Assembly: GCA_013203085.1 (NCBI GenBank) | Contig: JABMQX010000737.1 | Coordinates: 1 to 5,743, forward strand | Direction of reading: 5' to 3' | DNA from: a bacterium | GTDB lineage: Bacteria > Auribacterota > JABMQX01 | DNA: 5,743 nt | Shown: piece by piece, positions 3,720-5,743 of the stretch | How the letters are laid out: each line of letters begins with the position of its first letter | Position numbering within the stretch: the first letter of the stretch is position 1 | Notes under the pieces: model-generated | Databases searched by the model: none | The model's input: the letters and a program-made list of their open reading frames with translations, nothing else | What the model was told of the DNA's origin: nothing | Position numbers and translations under genes: made by a program

Positions 3720-5743
3720 TCATTCAGAGTGCTTGCCCCGTAGCCGGAGGCTGGCCATGCCATTGGCTTTGAGGGAAACAGGGACGGTGTTTCCTTCCAC
3801 GTTAAGCGGTTCAGCATTCTTTTCGAGAGCGTCGGTCCGAATCGCCTCTCTGGCGTCGAAGCCCGTGACGTGGAAGCCTGCCCTTTGCCTTGCTCCGCTC
3901 ACGTCGCGCAGGCGGACGATCAATCCGTCCCCGTCCTCCGCTTGTTTCAAAGCTTGAAGGACGACCCCGCGTCCGTCAATTTTGCCGAAGCTCCATGATT
4001 TCGCTGGCAGCGAGCCGGCCCCCTTTTCGACCAAGACGCACGCAACAAGGGGGCGTGCCACTTCCCTCCCGAAACAGGTTGCGGCCATCCTATTCAGCGG
4101 CCCCTCGTGGCTTGTGATGGCGTAGCGGAAAGTGAAATCTCCCCATTGTCCTGCCTTGTAATTCGTTCTCCAGACGTTTGTCATCAGAAGCGAGAACAAC
4201 GACGCGTTCTTCGGGGGGAACGGCTCCATCCACCGGTCGCTCAGCGAAGACGGCGTCACCAATGGAGCATCCACAGGCGCCCAGGTTACGCCCCAGTTGT
4301 CGTTGCTCACATCCACCCAGCGCTGTACGGAAATCCAGTTGCGGTTTGCGCAGGGCAACATATCCCGCTCACCGTCTATGATCGCCCCGCCCAATTCAAA
4401 GTGAAACCGAGGCGACTCCACACCGAAAGGAAATGCGTAATACAGCTCCTCAATGTCGTAGGTTTTCTCTTTTGTGATGCGGTTGACTATGTCAATTCGC
4501 TTCAGCCCGCTGTACAAGATCACAGTCTGCTCGATGCTCGAAGCACCTTTGGCTTTCGTTTTCGCCGTCATGGAGCCGAGGACGGGGCCGTTCACCCCGA
4601 CGGATACCTCCGCTTTTTCGGGCGAGAAGCGGCTGTCAGCGGCTTTTCGATCCTTGACCCCGCGGCGCCAGGCCATGTCGAGGACGCCATTGGTGTCGTA
4701 GATGTACTGGTTGCACCGAAGGGGCGAGTTGTTGTCCAATAGCTCTCTTTTCAACTCCTTGTCGTAGATGCTTGTGAGGCCGCCGGTCTTCGTGTCAAAG
4801 GTGACGCGATAGAACCTGTTCTCCACGCTGTTAGGCTTGAAAAAGACCGCCTTTCGGAAATCACGTACCTTCTTGGGGACCACCCGGAACGTCTTGTAAC
4901 CCAGGGGCGGGACCGCGCGCGCGACAAAGCACAAGCGGTCACCTACTCGCTGGCAGGGGATTTCCCCATCGGTGACACAATCCGTGCAGCGGAGGATTCG
5001 CTCCTCCTTGAGCGAGTCGGGCAGAGACGCCCGCACCAAGCCCGTGCGCTCTTGCCCGTCGGAGTTGAAGACCAATATCGTCGTTCCTTCCCCGGGCGGA
5101 GTGGACACCTTGGCGCACAGCTTCATTAACGCTTCATCTTGTATGCGCCGTGCTGCTTCGTGGGCCTGCCGAGCGTAACCGGATTTGATCTTCCACTGCT
5201 TCAGCGTCTGGTCGCTTTCGGGCTGGCTCACGCTGCACCACGCGCCCCAGGTGTGTTCGTCGTACAGGAGCATGTGCCGATAAGCTTGGTCAACATCCTT
5301 CGCTGGATAAGAATAGTCTGGGTCGAGAATGGAGCAGATCGTCGCCAGGCGTTCGGCGACATCCAACAACTCGTGGGTTTCACGATTGAGAGCGGTCTCC
5401 GCAGATGATGAGGCGGCGCCGTCCTCCCAATCAGCTCCCCAATCGCCGCGAAGATGAGGGATACGGTCGCCATATTTGGACTCCATATACCGGAAATACT
5501 CGTCCGCCGAAGCACAGATCAGCTTCGGATAGGCGTATCGCCGATTCCAGTCCAGAAGCTTCTCATGATAATCGCTATGCCCTTTTTTCATCAGGGGATG
5601 GTTGTCGCTGTACATCCCGTGAAGGAGGACAGCGTCGTATGGGGAATCCAGCCCCACAATCTCGTTGATACGGTTGCGCAGTGCCGCCGGGTTGTTCACA
5701 ACCCCGGCGCACCTCGCGTAGCCCAGAGAATGCGCCACAAGCA
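3720..5743 (-). CDS. Glycoside hydrolase family 38 (alpha-mannosidase-like), 5' partial
   Basis: The frame is open through the window edge, so about 673 C-terminal residues are seen; the valine codon GTG at 5736-5738 is internal, not a start. Counting from that residue as 1: the end of the catalytic alpha/beta barrel (about 30-85, with V-L-L-H-G near 37-41), then G-D-W-G-A-D-W-E-D-G (98-107) leading into the three-helix bundle (about 110-205) with E-H-T-W-G at 161-165, then the beta-sandwich C-terminal domains (about 215-672), including an ENRFYRV...G-G-L-T-S-I-Y-D-K segment near 307-328. This order is characteristic of GH38, retaining exo-alpha-mannosidases that use a Zn or other divalent ion. 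The nucleophile Asp and most metal ligands lie in the missing N-terminal part, so activity cannot be judged; the His in EHTWG may be the remaining metal ligand (inference). Whether it is secreted is unknown because the N-terminus is absent. Full-length relatives are about 850-1100 residues. TGA at 3720-3722 overlaps the transporter frame's first ATG by four bases. Confidence 0.85.
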   Translation of the reverse strand, partial: LVAHSLGYARCAGVVNNPAALRNRINEIVGLDSPYDAVLLHGMYSDNHPLMKKGHSDYHEKLLDWNRRYAYPKLICASADEYFRYMESKYGDRIPHLRGDWGADWEDGAASSSAETALNRETHELLDVAERLATICSILDPDYSYPAKDVDQAYRHMLLYDEHTWGAWCSVSQPESDQTLKQWKIKSGYARQAHEAARRIQDEALMKLCAKVSTPPGEGTTILVFNSDGQERTGLVRASLPDSLKEERILRCTDCVTDGEIPCQRVGDRLCFVARAVPPLGYKTFRVVPKKVRDFRKAVFFKPNSVENRFYRVTFDTKTGGLTSIYDKELKRELLDNNSPLRCNQYIYDTNGVLDMAWRRGVKDRKAADSRFSPEKAEVSVGVNGPVLGSMTAKTKAKGASSIEQTVILYSGLKRIDIVNRITKEKTYDIEELYYAFPFGVESPRFHFELGGAIIDGERDMLPCANRNWISVQRWVDVSNDNWGVTWAPVDAPLVTPSSLSDRWMEPFPPKNASLFSLLMTNVWRTNYKAGQWGDFTFRYAITSHEGPLNRMAATCFGREVARPLVACVLVEKGAGSLPAKSWSFGKIDGRGVVLQALKQAEDGDGLIVRLRDVSGARQRAGFHVTGFDAREAIRTDALEKNAEPLNVEGNTVPVSLKANGMASLRLRGKHSE

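Noticed and set aside
4107..4742. A 211-codon open frame on the plus strand opposite the GH38 gene
   Set aside because: It is fully antisense to a strongly recognisable GH38 C-terminal region, shows no domain features and is rich in Arg, His and Pro as expected of a shadow frame.

Overview
This looks like a chromosomal fragment of a moderately G+C-rich, Gram-negative-type environmental bacterium. The combination of a Gfo/Idh/MocA oxidoreductase, a Tat-exported amidohydrolase and a GH38 alpha-mannosidase is common in carbohydrate-degrading Planctomycetota, Verrucomicrobiota, Lentisphaerota, Armatimonadota and related candidate phyla. I cannot choose among these from the sequence alone.

Layout, left to right. 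Bases 1-158 (+) hold the last 51 codons of a Gfo/Idh/MocA-type dehydrogenase whose start lies outside the window. It converges on a three-gene block on the minus strand across a 188-base spacer (159-346) that contains weak stem-loops but no textbook terminator. Reading the minus strand 5'->3': a GH38 alpha-mannosidase-like gene (5743-3720) enters the window without its catalytic N-terminal half. It is followed closely by a NicO/RcnA-type nickel/cobalt transporter (start 3618, stop 2155) with a signal peptide, a periplasmic ectodomain carrying a canonical EF-hand loop, and a His-rich cytoplasmic or periplasmic loop. After a 362-base spacer (1793-2154) containing a short phased repeat comes a Tat-exported, metal-dependent amidohydrolase (start 1792, stop 347).

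How they may work together. GH38 enzymes and amidohydrolases use divalent metals, and Gfo/Idh/MocA enzymes act on sugars and sugar derivatives. The window is therefore consistent with a glycan or sugar-derivative utilisation locus with a metal transporter embedded in it. This functional link is inference from gene order and could be coincidental. The most unusual protein is the transporter, because of its ectodomain, EF-hand loop, possible mature N-terminal histidine and ambiguous start. I found no mobile element, CRISPR array, tRNA, rRNA or recognisable riboswitch.
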